A stretch of 41,458 nt of DNA, from the NCBI RefSeq assembly GCF_010820565.1, contig NZ_JAAIJQ010000050.1:1-41458 (forward strand). Direction: 5' to 3'. The position numbers and the translations under genes are program-made. The notes under the pieces were generated by a model. It was not told where the DNA came from and ran no database searches. It saw only the letters and a list, made by a program, of their open reading frames with translations. This stretch comes from Thiorhodococcus minor. Lineage in GTDB: Bacteria; Pseudomonadota; Gammaproteobacteria; Chromatiales; Chromatiaceae. Position 1 is the stretch's first letter. The number at the start of each line of letters is the position of its first letter. Positions 1 through 9,500 of the stretch are shown here, piece by piece.

Positions 1-40
1 CATAGGATCTTGGCCCTTGTCCCCTGGAACACTTAAATCT

Positions 41-82
41 GACCACTGACCCCTGACCACCGACCACCGACCACCGACCACC
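41..82. repeat. 7-bp tandem repeat ahead of oadA
   Basis: Six heptads in register: GACCACT, GACCCCT, then four perfect GACCACC, followed by a decayed GATTCCC. The array ends about 18 bp before the oadA start codon. It is one of several heptanucleotide arrays in this window (also near 11782, 11991 and 32514). Its function is unknown; it could affect the oadA leader or simply be slippage-prone spacer DNA. Confidence 0.9.
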
Positions 83-100
83 GATTCCCGCGAGCCCCCC

Positions 101-1924
101 ATGCCCAAGATCAACATCACCGACGTCATCCTTCGCGACGCCCATCAATCCTTGCTCGCGACGCGCATGCGGACCGAGGACATGCTGCCGATCTGTCCCA
201 AGCTGGATGCGATCGGGTACTGGTCGCTGGAGTGCTGGGGCGGTGCGACCTTCGATGCCTGTGTGCGCTTCCTGAAGGAAGATCCCTGGGAGCGGTTGCG
301 CAAGCTGCGCGAGGCGCTGCCGAATACGCGGCTGCAGATGCTGCTGCGCGGTCAGAACCTGCTGGGCTACCGGCACTACTCGGACGACGTGGTCCGCGCC
401 TTCGTGCATCGGGCGGCGGACAACGGCATGGATGTCTTCCGCATCTTCGACGCGCTGAACGATCTGCGGAACCTCAAGACCGCCATCGAGGCGACCAAGG
501 CGGCCGAGAAGCATGCCCAGGGGACCATCTGCTACACGGTGAGCCCGGTCCACGATGTGCCCGGCTTTGTCCGGATGGGCAAGGAGCTGGCGGCCATGGG
601 GTGCGACTCCATCGCCATCAAGGATATGGCCGGCCTGCTGACGCCCTATGTCACGGCGGAGCTGGTCAAGGCGCTCAAGGATAGTGTCGATCTGCCGCTG
701 CACCTGCACTCGCACGCTACCTCGGGTCTCGCCGACATGTGCCATCTCAAGGCGGTCGAGAACGGCTGTGACACCATCGATACCGCCATCTCCTCCATGG
801 CCGGCGGCACCTCGCACCCGCCGACCGAGAGCATGGTCGCGGCCCTGCGCGGGACGGAGCACGACACTGGGCTGGACCTGGAGGCCATCCAGGAGATCGG
901 CATGTACTTCTATCAGGTCCGCAAGAAGTACCACCAGTTCGAGAGCGAGTTCACCGGGGTCGATACCCGGGTGCAGGTCAACCAGGTGCCCGGCGGCATG
1001 ATCTCCAACCTGGCCAACCAGCTGAAGGAGCAGAATGCGATCGACCGCATGAGCGCCGTGCTTGAGGAGATCCCGCGCGTGCGCAAGGACCTCGGCTATC
1101 CGCCGCTGGTCACGCCGACCTCGCAGATCGTCGGCACCCAGGCGGTCCTGAATGTCTTGACCGAGAAGCGCTACCAGACCATCACCAACGAGGTGAAGCT
1201 CTATCTCCAGGGGCGCTATGGTTCCGCGCCTGCGCCCGTCAACCCGACGCTGCAGCAGCAGGCCATCGGCAAGGAAGAGCTGATCGACTGCCGTCCGGCC
1301 GACCTGCTCAAGCCCGAGCTCGATCGGCTGACCAAGGACATCGGCCCGCTCGCGGGCTCGGACGAGGACGTGCTGACCTTCGCCATGTTCCCGGAGATCG
1401 GCCGCGCCTTCTTGGAGCAGCGTGCCGCCGGCACTTTGCAGCCGGAGCCTTTGGAGGCGCCCAAGACTGCGACCAGCGAGGTCAAGTCCGCCCCGACCGA
1501 GTTCAAGATCAACGTCCATGGCGAGACCTATCACATCAAGGTCACTGGCGCTGGGCATAAGGAGCAGGCCGAGCGGCACTTCTACTTCACCATCGACGAC
1601 ATCCCCGAAGAGGTCGTGGTCGAGACCCTGGACGAGCTGGTCCTCACCGGCGGCACCGAGGGCGCGGTCAAGAAGGCCATCGCCGGCAAGCGTCCCAAGC
1701 CCAGCCAGCCCGGGCACGTGACCACCTCCATGCCGGGGAACATCGTCGAGGTGCTGGTCGAGGAGGGCGATACCGTCACGGCCGGGCAGTCCGTCCTCGT
1801 CACCGAGGCCATGAAGATGGAGACCGAGATCCAGGCGCCGATCGACGGCACCGTGACAGGCGTCTATGTCAGCAAGGGGGATGCGGTGAATCCGGACGAG
1901 GTGCTGCTGGAGATCTCGGCCTAA
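101..1924 (+). CDS. oadA: Oxaloacetate decarboxylase alpha subunit / pyruvate carboxylase B-type subunit
   Basis: Biotin-carrying carboxyltransferase of 607 residues, the usual full length. An N-terminal HMGL/DRE-TIM-like carboxyltransferase barrel opens with RDAHQSLLATR (R12-D13). It has the metal-site HLHSHATSG (H203, H205) and the active-site lysine in IKDMAGL (K174). A conserved PYC/OADA middle domain follows, and the C-terminal biotinyl domain has EAMKME with biotinyl-lysine K572. The family either decarboxylates oxaloacetate (with membrane OadB/OadG) or, with a biotin carboxylase subunit, carboxylates pyruvate for anaplerosis. No oadB or oadG follows here, and any partner upstream is outside the window, so which of the two reactions it performs is open. 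The ATG at 101 is the only start that keeps the complete barrel; its ribosome-binding site is weak. The gene is monocistronic on its 3' side and is followed by REP-like repeats. Confidence 0.93.
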   Translation: MPKINITDVILRDAHQSLLATRMRTEDMLPICPKLDAIGYWSLECWGGATFDACVRFLKEDPWERLRKLREALPNTRLQMLLRGQNLLGYRHYSDDVVRAFVHRAADNGMDVFRIFDALNDLRNLKTAIEATKAAEKHAQGTICYTVSPVHDVPGFVRMGKELAAMGCDSIAIKDMAGLLTPYVTAELVKALKDSVDLPLHLHSHATSGLADMCHLKAVENGCDTIDTAISSMAGGTSHPPTESMVAALRGTEHDTGLDLEAIQEIGMYFYQVRKKYHQFESEFTGVDTRVQVNQVPGGMISNLANQLKEQNAIDRMSAVLEEIPRVRKDLGYPPLVTPTSQIVGTQAVLNVLTEKRYQTITNEVKLYLQGRYGSAPAPVNPTLQQQAIGKEELIDCRPADLLKPELDRLTKDIGPLAGSDEDVLTFAMFPEIGRAFLEQRAAGTLQPEPLEAPKTATSEVKSAPTEFKINVHGETYHIKVTGAGHKEQAERHFYFTIDDIPEEVVVETLDELVLTGGTEGAVKKAIAGKRPKPSQPGHVTTSMPGNIVEVLVEEGDTVTAGQSVLVTEAMKMETEIQAPIDGTVTGVYVSKGDAVNPDEVLLEISA

Positions 1925-1950
1925 GCGAGGCCGCTGCTCCAGCCCAAGCA

Positions 1951-2003
1951 TCGCCCGCAAGCGGGCTCCTACGGAGACGGGCGCTTAGGAGCCCGCGCCT
2001 TGA
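1951..2003. repeat. REP-like inverted repeat (GTAGGAGCCCGC type)
   Basis: On the minus strand 1951-1972 reads GTAGGAGCCCGCTTGCGGGC, the classic form of the Pseudomonas-type REP. It is followed by an inverted partner, TTAGGAGCCCGC, at 1986-1997. It lies just after the oadA stop and may stabilise or terminate the transcript. Related GTGGGAGC elements lie in the hup operon. Confidence 0.8.
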
Positions 2004-2017
2004 TCGCCAGTCGGGCC

Positions 2018-2097
2018 GGTAGGGTGGACGAGCGAGAGCGAAGTCCACCGAATCCCGCGCCCGCGCTGGTGGACTGCGCTGCGTTTGCCCACCCTAC
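2018..2097. repeat. Inverted repeat of the GTAGGGTGG...CCACCCTAC family
   Basis: The ends GGTAGGGTGGACGAGCG and TGCCCACCCTAC face each other about 50 bp apart, with internal partners AGTCCACC and GGTGGACT, giving a long imperfect hairpin. It is typical of dispersed intergenic repeats in gammaproteobacteria. Together with the preceding REP it fills the 1925-2197 gap, in which no coding sequence is seen. Confidence 0.8.
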
Positions 2098-2197
2098 AGC
2101 GAGAGGTCGGGCCAATCGATGATCGACGCCGGCGTCCGCTTGCGGGCGACTTCAAGCCGGCAAAAAAATGCGAATAGCCTGCCGGTTCTTTCGACGC

Positions 2198-5100
2198 TCA
2201 AGCGCGCGAGGCTTCATCCGCGGAGGACGCCCATTCGCTCTCTCTGTGCGCCCGCAGGTATTGCTCCAAAGTCTCCGCATCCAGCGGCCTGGAGAAGAGG
2301 TAGCCCTGGCCGATCCGGCAGCCTTCGCGGACCAGGAAGTCGAGCTGCTCCTTGGTCTCGATGCCCTCGGCGAGGACCTCGAGCGAGAGGCTGTGTGCGA
2401 GCCCGATGACGGCCCGCGCGATGGCTGTGTCGTTCTGGTCGGCCGGGAGGTCGGCGACGAAGGATTGGTCGATCTTGAGCTTGGTCAGCGGCAGGGAGCG
2501 CAGATAGCCGAGGGACGAATAGCCGGTGCCGAAGTCGTCCACGGCGATCCGGACCCCGAGCTTGCGCAGGCGCGCGAGCCGCTTGGCCGAGAGCTTGGGG
2601 GCCTGCATCATGATGGACTCGGTGATCTCCAGCTCGAGCGATTCCGAATCCAGGCCGCTGTCCTCCAGGGCGATGTGGACCATCTCGACCATGTCCTCCT
2701 GGTCGAATTGCTTGACCGACAGATTCACGCTCATGAGTGCGGTCGTGGGCACCACGGCCGTCTCCTGCCACTGCCTCATCTGGCGCGTCGCCTCGCGCAG
2801 CACCCATTCGCCGATCCCCAGGATGGTCCCGGACTCCTCCGCGAGCGGGATGAAACGGGCCGGCGAGACCAGACCCATCTCCGGGTGCTGCCAGCGCACC
2901 AGGGCCTCCACCCCGCGCACCGCGCCCGTGGCCAGATCGAGCTGCGGCTGGTAGTGCAGGACCAGCTCATTGCGCAGCACCGCCTGATGCAGGCTGGCCT
3001 CCAGCAGCACGCGCTCGAAGGCCTTGGAGGTCAGCTCCTGGGCGTAATACTGATAGGTATTGCGTCCGTCCTCCTTGGCCCTGTGCATGGCCGCGTCCGC
3101 ATTGCGGACCAGCTCGTCGACGCTGGTGCCGTGCTCGGGGTAGAGGCTGAGGCCGATGCAGGCGCCGAGAAAGAGGCCGTGGCCGCGAACCTGGAAGGCC
3201 TCGGCGAAGAGGCCGAGGATCTTGCGCGCGACCAGGGCGGCGTCAGAGTCCCGCTTGATCTCGGTGAGGATGACGGCGAACTCGTCGCCGCCCATGCGGG
3301 CCACGGTATCGTCCTCGCGGAAGAGGGTACGGAGCCGCTCGGCGACGGCGCGCAGCACCTCGTCGCCATAGTTGTGATCGAAGCTGTCGTTGATGTGCTT
3401 GAAACGGTCGAGGTCGACGAAGAGCACGGCGAGCTTGGTGCCGCGTCTGTGGGCGCGGCGGATCCCCTGGCTGAGCCGGTCCGCGAACAGGAGCCGGTTC
3501 GGCAGCCCGGTCAGAGCGTCGTGCTGGACCAAGTGCGCGTAGCTCAGGTCCTTCTCGCGCAGCTCCTCCATGAGCGCGAGCTGCTCGGTGATGTCGCGCG
3601 AGGACTCGATGATGCCGATGAGCGCATGATCCTCGTCGCGCAACGGGGTGGCGACCACCTCGAAGGTCCTCGGCTCGCCGTTGCGTCCGCAGTGGTTGTG
3701 GATGACCTTGCAGGGGCGGCCGGTGGCCAGGACTTCCAGCAGCGGACAGGGATGGTCCTCGCCCGAGCAGGGCTGCTCGCTGCCATGAGAGATCTGGTGA
3801 CAGGTCAGTGCGGTGGGGCCTAGCTGAGCCGCCGCGGCCGTCTGACTCGCGACGCGGTTCATCCGCAGGATCCGATAATCGGTCCCGATCACCATGATGG
3901 GGTCGTCGATGCCGTCGATGACGTTCTGCAGGAAGGCCCGCTCGGCCTCCAGGGCCTGCTTGGCGCGCCGCTCCTCTGTCATGTCGAGCGCGGTGAAGGT
4001 CGTGCCCGCCGTCGGCTCGTCCTTATCGATCGGGGTCGCGCTGACGAGGACGTCGATGTGGTCGCCCGTCTTGCGTTGGAGGTGCGTGTCGAGACACCAG
4101 GTTCCGGTCCGCTCTATCTGTGCCCAGGTCGTCTGGTCGACATGGTCGAGCTCGCAGTCGCTCGGATAGACCAGGCGCGCGCTTTGGCCCAACAGTTCCT
4201 CGCGCGAATAGCCCACCATGGTGCAGAAGGTCGCGTTGACCTCCTCGAAGACGCGCTGGCGCATGAGGCCGATCCCGATGGGGGCGGCGCGGAAGATGCT
4301 GCTCAGGGTCTGCTCGCGCGCGCGCAGCGCATGCTCCGCTCGCTTGCGCTCGCTGATGTCGCGGGCCACGCCGAGCCCCATCCAGCGCTCGCCGAGCTGC
4401 ATCGCGGACAGCGAAAGCTCGATGGGGACCAGGCTACCGTCCTTGTGCCTGGCCTCCAGCTCCAGTGTCGTGCCAACGGCCGGGCCCTTGCCGGTTCTGG
4501 CGAAGTGTGCGATCCCGTGGCCTGCTGATTCCTGATAGTGCTCGGGTGCCAGGAGTGCGTCGAGCCGCTGCCCGATGGCCTGCTCCGCGCGATAGCCGAA
4601 GATCTGCTCGGCGGCCGGGTTCCAGGTGGTGATCCGGTCGGACGCGGCGTCCGTGATGATGAAGGCCTCGCGGATGCTCTCGAGCGCGGCGCGCAGCTGC
4701 TCCTCGCTCTCGGCTAGGCGCCGCTCGGCCGCCTTGCGCTCGGTGATGTCCTGGAGATAGCCCTCGAGGCGCAGGACCCGGCCCTCGCGATCCGTGATGG
4801 GGCGGGCGCGGCAGTGCACCCAGCGCTCCTCGCCGCTCGGCCGTCGGATGCGGTAGTCGATATCCTTCTCGCGGGCGCTCGCGACGCTGTCATCCAGCGA
4901 TGTGTAGAGGTGATCGGCGTCCTGTGGCCTGATCAGGGGCCTCAGTGCCTCCTGAGTGGCGGGTGTCGTCGGATCCAGCCCCATGATCCGATAGACCTCC
5001 GCCGACCAATGTCCCGAGCGGCTGTCGGCATCCAGGGACCAAAACCCGAGCTGGGCACTGGCCTGGGCGTCGCGAAGCTGCTGATCGCGCAGCGCGATGG

Positions 5101-5947
5101 CGTCGGCCATGCGGTTGAAGGAGCGGGCCAGCTCGGCCAGCTCGTCGTGACCTGGAGCGGGGATGCGTGCCGCGTAGTCGCCCCGCTCGAGTGCCGCGGT
5201 GCCCGCTTGGATTCGCCGCAATCGGCCGATGACGAAGTGCTGCAGCAATGCGCCGCCGACCACGAAGAGGATGAGGAAGACCAGGGCGTGGTCGCGCAGG
5301 CTGGTGAGGAAGAAGGCGTTGGCGCGTGCCTCCAGGTCGTCGACCGCGAGTCTGATGCTGGTGATGCCCCGGATCGACCCTTCCGTGTAGCCGGATGCCG
5401 GGCTGAGCTGTCCGGGTTCGGACTCGGCGCGATCTGCGGGGCCGCCATGGCAGGCGAGGCAGTAGGACTGGGTGCGAATCGGCTGCGTGTAATAGTAGAA
5501 ATGCCTGCCATCCGGCGCCTCGAAGGGCGTCAGCAGCTCGTCCGCATCGGCATTCGCCGCAAAGTAGGCAAGCGCCTCGGACTCGACCGCGTCCGGGCGG
5601 TTGCCGGGATTGGGGCTCTCGACACTCGCGATCTTGATTCGCAGCTGGCTGGCGTCCCGAGCGCGCATCTCATCGGTCATGCGTGCCATGGCGTGAATCG
5701 GCAGCAGGCTGACGGTCTGGTCGGTGATCGGCTGGTCGCTGGCCAGGAAGAGCTGGCTGTAGACCTCTTTGGTTGCCGCGAGCACGGCACGCAGGGTGTG
5801 CGCCTCGATGAGCACGGCCTCGACGATGTCCTGCCGCGAGGAGCGGTAGTGGTCGACCTGCACGGCCAGGAAGCCCGCCAGCACCGCGACCCCGGTCGCG
5901 AGCCAGATTTCGAGCTGAAGGCGCGATAGCCGCGGGCGCTTGCGCAT
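2198..5947 (-). CDS. Membrane PAS-GGDEF-EAL protein with periplasmic c-type heme motif
   Basis: A 1249-residue bifunctional c-di-GMP enzyme candidate. A transmembrane segment lies near residues 13-31. The periplasmic region of about 180 residues has CLACH (C163, C166, H167), a c-type heme attachment motif like that of Tll0287/DUF3365 sensor domains. A second membrane segment (about 220-240) and a HAMP region (240-290) follow. Then come at least four PAS modules (about 290-400, 415-530, 545-660, 670-790), with the GGDEF domain at 886-890 and the EAL domain at 1014-1016. The GGDEF motif is intact and is preceded by an RxxD inhibitory site (REDD, 877-880). The EAL domain keeps EALVRW, the DDFGTGYSS loop and AEGIE. 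The fourth PAS is cysteine-rich (CHQISH...PCSGEDHPCP), a metal- or redox-type signature. Both cyclase and phosphodiesterase motifs look active, so the net direction cannot be read from sequence. Confidence 0.92.
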   Translation of the reverse strand: MRKRPRLSRLQLEIWLATGVAVLAGFLAVQVDHYRSSRQDIVEAVLIEAHTLRAVLAATKEVYSQLFLASDQPITDQTVSLLPIHAMARMTDEMRARDASQLRIKIASVESPNPGNRPDAVESEALAYFAANADADELLTPFEAPDGRHFYYYTQPIRTQSYCLACHGGPADRAESEPGQLSPASGYTEGSIRGITSIRLAVDDLEARANAFFLTSLRDHALVFLILFVVGGALLQHFVIGRLRRIQAGTAALERGDYAARIPAPGHDELAELARSFNRMADAIALRDQQLRDAQASAQLGFWSLDADSRSGHWSAEVYRIMGLDPTTPATQEALRPLIRPQDADHLYTSLDDSVASAREKDIDYRIRRPSGEERWVHCRARPITDREGRVLRLEGYLQDITERKAAERRLAESEEQLRAALESIREAFIITDAASDRITTWNPAAEQIFGYRAEQAIGQRLDALLAPEHYQESAGHGIAHFARTGKGPAVGTTLELEARHKDGSLVPIELSLSAMQLGERWMGLGVARDISERKRAEHALRAREQTLSSIFRAAPIGIGLMRQRVFEEVNATFCTMVGYSREELLGQSARLVYPSDCELDHVDQTTWAQIERTGTWCLDTHLQRKTGDHIDVLVSATPIDKDEPTAGTTFTALDMTEERRAKQALEAERAFLQNVIDGIDDPIMVIGTDYRILRMNRVASQTAAAAQLGPTALTCHQISHGSEQPCSGEDHPCPLLEVLATGRPCKVIHNHCGRNGEPRTFEVVATPLRDEDHALIGIIESSRDITEQLALMEELREKDLSYAHLVQHDALTGLPNRLLFADRLSQGIRRAHRRGTKLAVLFVDLDRFKHINDSFDHNYGDEVLRAVAERLRTLFREDDTVARMGGDEFAVILTEIKRDSDAALVARKILGLFAEAFQVRGHGLFLGACIGLSLYPEHGTSVDELVRNADAAMHRAKEDGRNTYQYYAQELTSKAFERVLLEASLHQAVLRNELVLHYQPQLDLATGAVRGVEALVRWQHPEMGLVSPARFIPLAEESGTILGIGEWVLREATRQMRQWQETAVVPTTALMSVNLSVKQFDQEDMVEMVHIALEDSGLDSESLELEITESIMMQAPKLSAKRLARLRKLGVRIAVDDFGTGYSSLGYLRSLPLTKLKIDQSFVADLPADQNDTAIARAVIGLAHSLSLEVLAEGIETKEQLDFLVREGCRIGQGYLFSRPLDAETLEQYLRAHRESEWASSADEASRA

Positions 5948-6075
5948 CTCAGCCGTTCGTCACCGTCGATGCGCCTCCCTGCGGCCTTTCCGGATGCCGA
6001 TTCCCTGGAAGCGGAGTCCGCCCCTGCGGGAAGGCGCCATGCGCTCCAGCCGCTGTGGCGGAGCGCAGCCGGATC

Positions 6076-6315
6076 ATCCTAGATCCGGCGGTTGGACGGC
6101 CTCCAGGGTGCGTCCAGCGTGGTGTCTGGCAAGGCGCAACGAGGCGTCGTAGTTGTTCTACGACAACGCGTTGCAACGCAGCCAGACGCCGCGCGGGGCG
6201 TGCACTGGGGGCCGTAGCGACCTTCACCCGGCGGGTGAGCAGCAGAAAGCCAGGATCTCGATCATGATCCATGTGTTGCATGGAGTGCCAAGCGGTCAAC
6301 TGCCGGATCTAGGAT
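6076..6315. repeat. About 240-bp element with 19-bp terminal inverted repeats (MITE-like)
   Basis: The left end ATCCTAGATCCGGCGGTTG (6076-6094) is mirrored by CAACTGCCGGATCTAGGAT (6297-6315), 18 of 19 positions matching. Inside is a long imperfect hairpin at 6125-6186 whose arms begin TCTGGC and end GCCAGA, with a CGTAG/CTACG centre. No open frame inside looks real. It sits upstream of the heme-sensor GGDEF-EAL gene and downstream of the 6501 gene. The rest of the 5948-6500 gap shows a small palindrome, CTACTAAAGTAG, near 6408 and nothing else recognisable. Confidence 0.75.
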
Positions 6316-6500
6316 CATGGGAGGGGCCTTCGGTGGGGGCCTGATCGAGGCCTTGTCGTGGGGCATCGGGCAGTGGTCCGAGGTGAGGTCGCCTGAAGCA
6401 GATACCCTACTAAAGTAGTAATTTTCAGGTCCCAGGTCCAGGGGCGGCACCTGGGTGCGATTCCCGGCCGCGCGGGGCATGCGTTGACGGCTCGGCATCC

Positions 6501-9500
6501 TCAGGCCCAGGCCGCCGCAAGCGCCTCCGGCGGCAAGGGGCGGCCGAACAGGTAGCCCTGCGACTCCAGACAGCCTTCCTGGCGCAGGAAGCCGGCTTGC
6601 TCCTCGGTCTCGACGCCTTCCGCCAGGGTTTCGAGTCCCAGGCTGTCGCCGAGCGCGATGACGGCACGCACGATGGCGTCGTCATTGTCGTCTTGCGTGA
6701 GATGCTCGACGAAGGAGCGGTTGATCTTGAGCCGATGCAGCGGCAGCCGTTTGAGATAGTCCAGTGACGAATAGCCGGTGCCGAAATCGTCGATGGCCAG
6801 GGTGATGCCGAGCGCCCTCAGGTCGCGCAGGGCCTCTACCGCACGCTCCGGGTGGCGCATGATGGTGGATTCGGTGACCTCCAGCTCCAGGCGCTCGGCG
6901 CTCACGCCCGAGGCGACCAGAACGGCGCGCACGCGGTCGACCAGCCGCCGGCCTTCGAGCTGGTGGACGGAGAGATTGACCGCGAGCCTGGGTATCCGGA
7001 AGCCTTGCCCGTCCCAAGCCGCCAGCTGCCGGCAGCTCTCGCCCAGCACCCAGGTACCGAGCTGATCGATCATGCCGATGTCCTCCGCGAGGGGGATGAA
7101 GCGCGCCGGGGCAATCGGCCCGAGCTCCGGGTGCTGCCAGCGGCACAGGGCCTCGACGCCGATGAGCTGGCCGTCCGCGAGCCTGATCTGAGGCTGGTAG
7201 TGCACCGCCAGCTCCTCGCGCTCGATGGCCCTGCGCAGGTCGGTCTCCAGCCGGAAGCGGTCCTCGGCGCCCTCGGCCATGCTCGGCTCGAACAGCGCGA
7301 AGGCGTTGCGCCCCTTGTCCTTGGCCCGATACATCGAGATGTCCGCGTGACGCAGCAGGGTGTCGATGTCGTGCCCGTCGTCCGGGTAGATGCTGACGCC
7401 GATGCTCGCGGTGACGAAGAGGTCGCGGCCGTGGACGTGGAAGGGCTGGCTGAAGATCTGCAGGATGCGCTCGGCGAAGACGGCCGCGTCATCCGGGCGC
7501 GCGATCTCCTCCAGCACGATCACGAACTCGTCGCCGCCCAGGCGGGCGATGGTGTCCTCGGCCCTGACCTCGAGGGCGAGCGATTCCGCCGCGCGCTTGA
7601 GCACGGCGTCACCGAAGAGATGCCCCAGGGTGTCGTTGATGACCTTGAAGCGGTCGAGGTCGATGAAGAGGAGCGCCGCCTTGCGCCGGTTGCGGCTGGA
7701 GCGCTGGATGCAATGCTCCAGCCGGAGCTGAAAGAGACTGCGGTTGGGTAGGCCGGTGAGCGCGTCGTGATGCGCCAGGTAGGCGAGCTGCTCTTCCGAG
7801 CGTTTGATGTGGCTGATGTCGCGAAAGACGCCGACGTAGTGGGTGATCTCGTCGGCGCCGTCGAGCACGGCGCTGATGGTCATGAGCTCCGGATAGACCT
7901 CTTCGTTCTTGTGAAGGTTCCAGATCTCGCCGCGCCAAAAGCCTGTCTCTTCGAGCGATCTCCACATGGCCTGGTAGAAGGCGGCGGGGTGCCGGCCCGA
8001 TTTGAGGATGCGCGGCGTCTCGCCCAGCACCTCCTCCTCGGCGTAGCCGGTGATCTCGGTGAAGGCCTTGTTGACGGCCAGGATGCGCTCGTCCGGATCC
8101 GTGATCACGACGCCGTCCGCCGTGCTTTCGAAGACGCGCGCCGCTTGCCGCAGCGACTTCTCCGCCTCCACGCGGGCGGTGATGTCCTGCACGGCACCGA
8201 CGAGTCTGTCGATGCGGCCGTCGCTCAGCACGGGCTGACAAGTCAGCTGGAGCCAGGTTTGGCGGTCGTCACGCCCCGCGAGGCGCACTTGAAGATCATA
8301 GGGGTGCCCCTGGGCGATCGCATCCCGGTTCGCGGCTTGCAGCTTCGGCCGGTCTCTGGGATCCACGAGCGGAGCGAGATCCGTTAGCCTCGCGACCCGC
8401 GCGGGCTCGACCTCGAGGATCTCGCGCGCCACCTCGGTCAGGTTCAAGCGCTGGCTGATGGGGTAGAGCTCCCAGCCGCCCACTTTCGCAAGACGTCCGG
8501 TCGCATTCAGCAGCTCCTCGCTGCGCTCCAGGGCGTCTTGGAATTCCTTGCGCTCGGTGATATCCAGGGCCGTGACCACTAGGCCGCGCTCGGGGTTGTC
8601 CGTGTCGAGCGGGCAGGCCGAGATGAGGACGTCCAGCGGCCTGCCGTCGCGTCTGCACCATTGCGTCTCGACGGCGCGGACGGCCGGGCTGGTCTCGGCG
8701 TACGGGGGCTCCGCGCCGACCTCGCGATAGGCGGCATCGCTGCAATAGAGGGCGCGCGCATCCACACCGATCAGCGCGTCCCCCGGATAGCCGAGCATGT
8801 CGCAGAGCGATTGGTTGGCCTCGCGAATCACCCTGTCCTGCGAGACCCCGATGCCGACCCGGGCGGCGCGGAAGATCGCCGAGAGATGGCGCTCGCGCTC
8901 CATGACCCGCGCCTCCGCCGCGCGCCTGGCCCGCTCCTGCGCGAAGCCATCGAGGGCGAGCGACACGTCGGCGGCCATTTCTTCGAGCAGGCCCGTGATG
9001 TCCGGGGCGAAGAAGTCCTCCTCCTCCGCGTAGAGGTGCATGGCCCCCAGCGGGCGGCCGTCACGCCTGAGCGGATAGATGCCCGCCGTGCGGAGCCCTT
9101 GCTCGGCCAATGACGCCAAGCCTTCGTCATCGGCGGCTTGGTCAAGGACGTCGCGCACGCTGGCATGCTCCACCAGGCCGTTCCGCGCCTGGCGCCTGTC
9201 TCTTGTGACCCTGCGCCCGAGTTGCTCGGCGAGCTCTGCGCTGATGCCCTGCACGGCGGTCACGTGCGGCCCCTGGCCCTCTTCCGTTGCCAGCATGATG
9301 GCGCAGGCGCGCACGCCCTCGAGCTCGACGGCGATCTTGCAGACCGCGCCCAAGAGGCTGGCCTCGTCGCAACAGCGCACGATGGCTTGACTGCATCGAC
9401 TCAAGGCGTCGTAGAGGCTCGTCATGCGCGCGGCTAGCCGCTCGGCCGCCTTGCGCTCGGTGATATCGCGATTGACTCCACGGCGTCCGAGGTAGCGCCC

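Noticed and set aside
1-100. End of an upstream gene
   Set aside because: No open frame of convincing type; only the heptad array and leader of oadA are visible.
2168-3823. 551-residue open frame opposite the GGDEF-EAL gene
   Set aside because: Antisense to a clear GGDEF-EAL domain; sequence is low-complexity Asp/Glu/Gly/Leu/Val-rich with no family pattern. A result of high third-position GC.
6440-6480. tRNA-like T-arm (GGGTGCGATTCCC)
   Set aside because: No acceptor, D or anticodon arms around it; chance resemblance.
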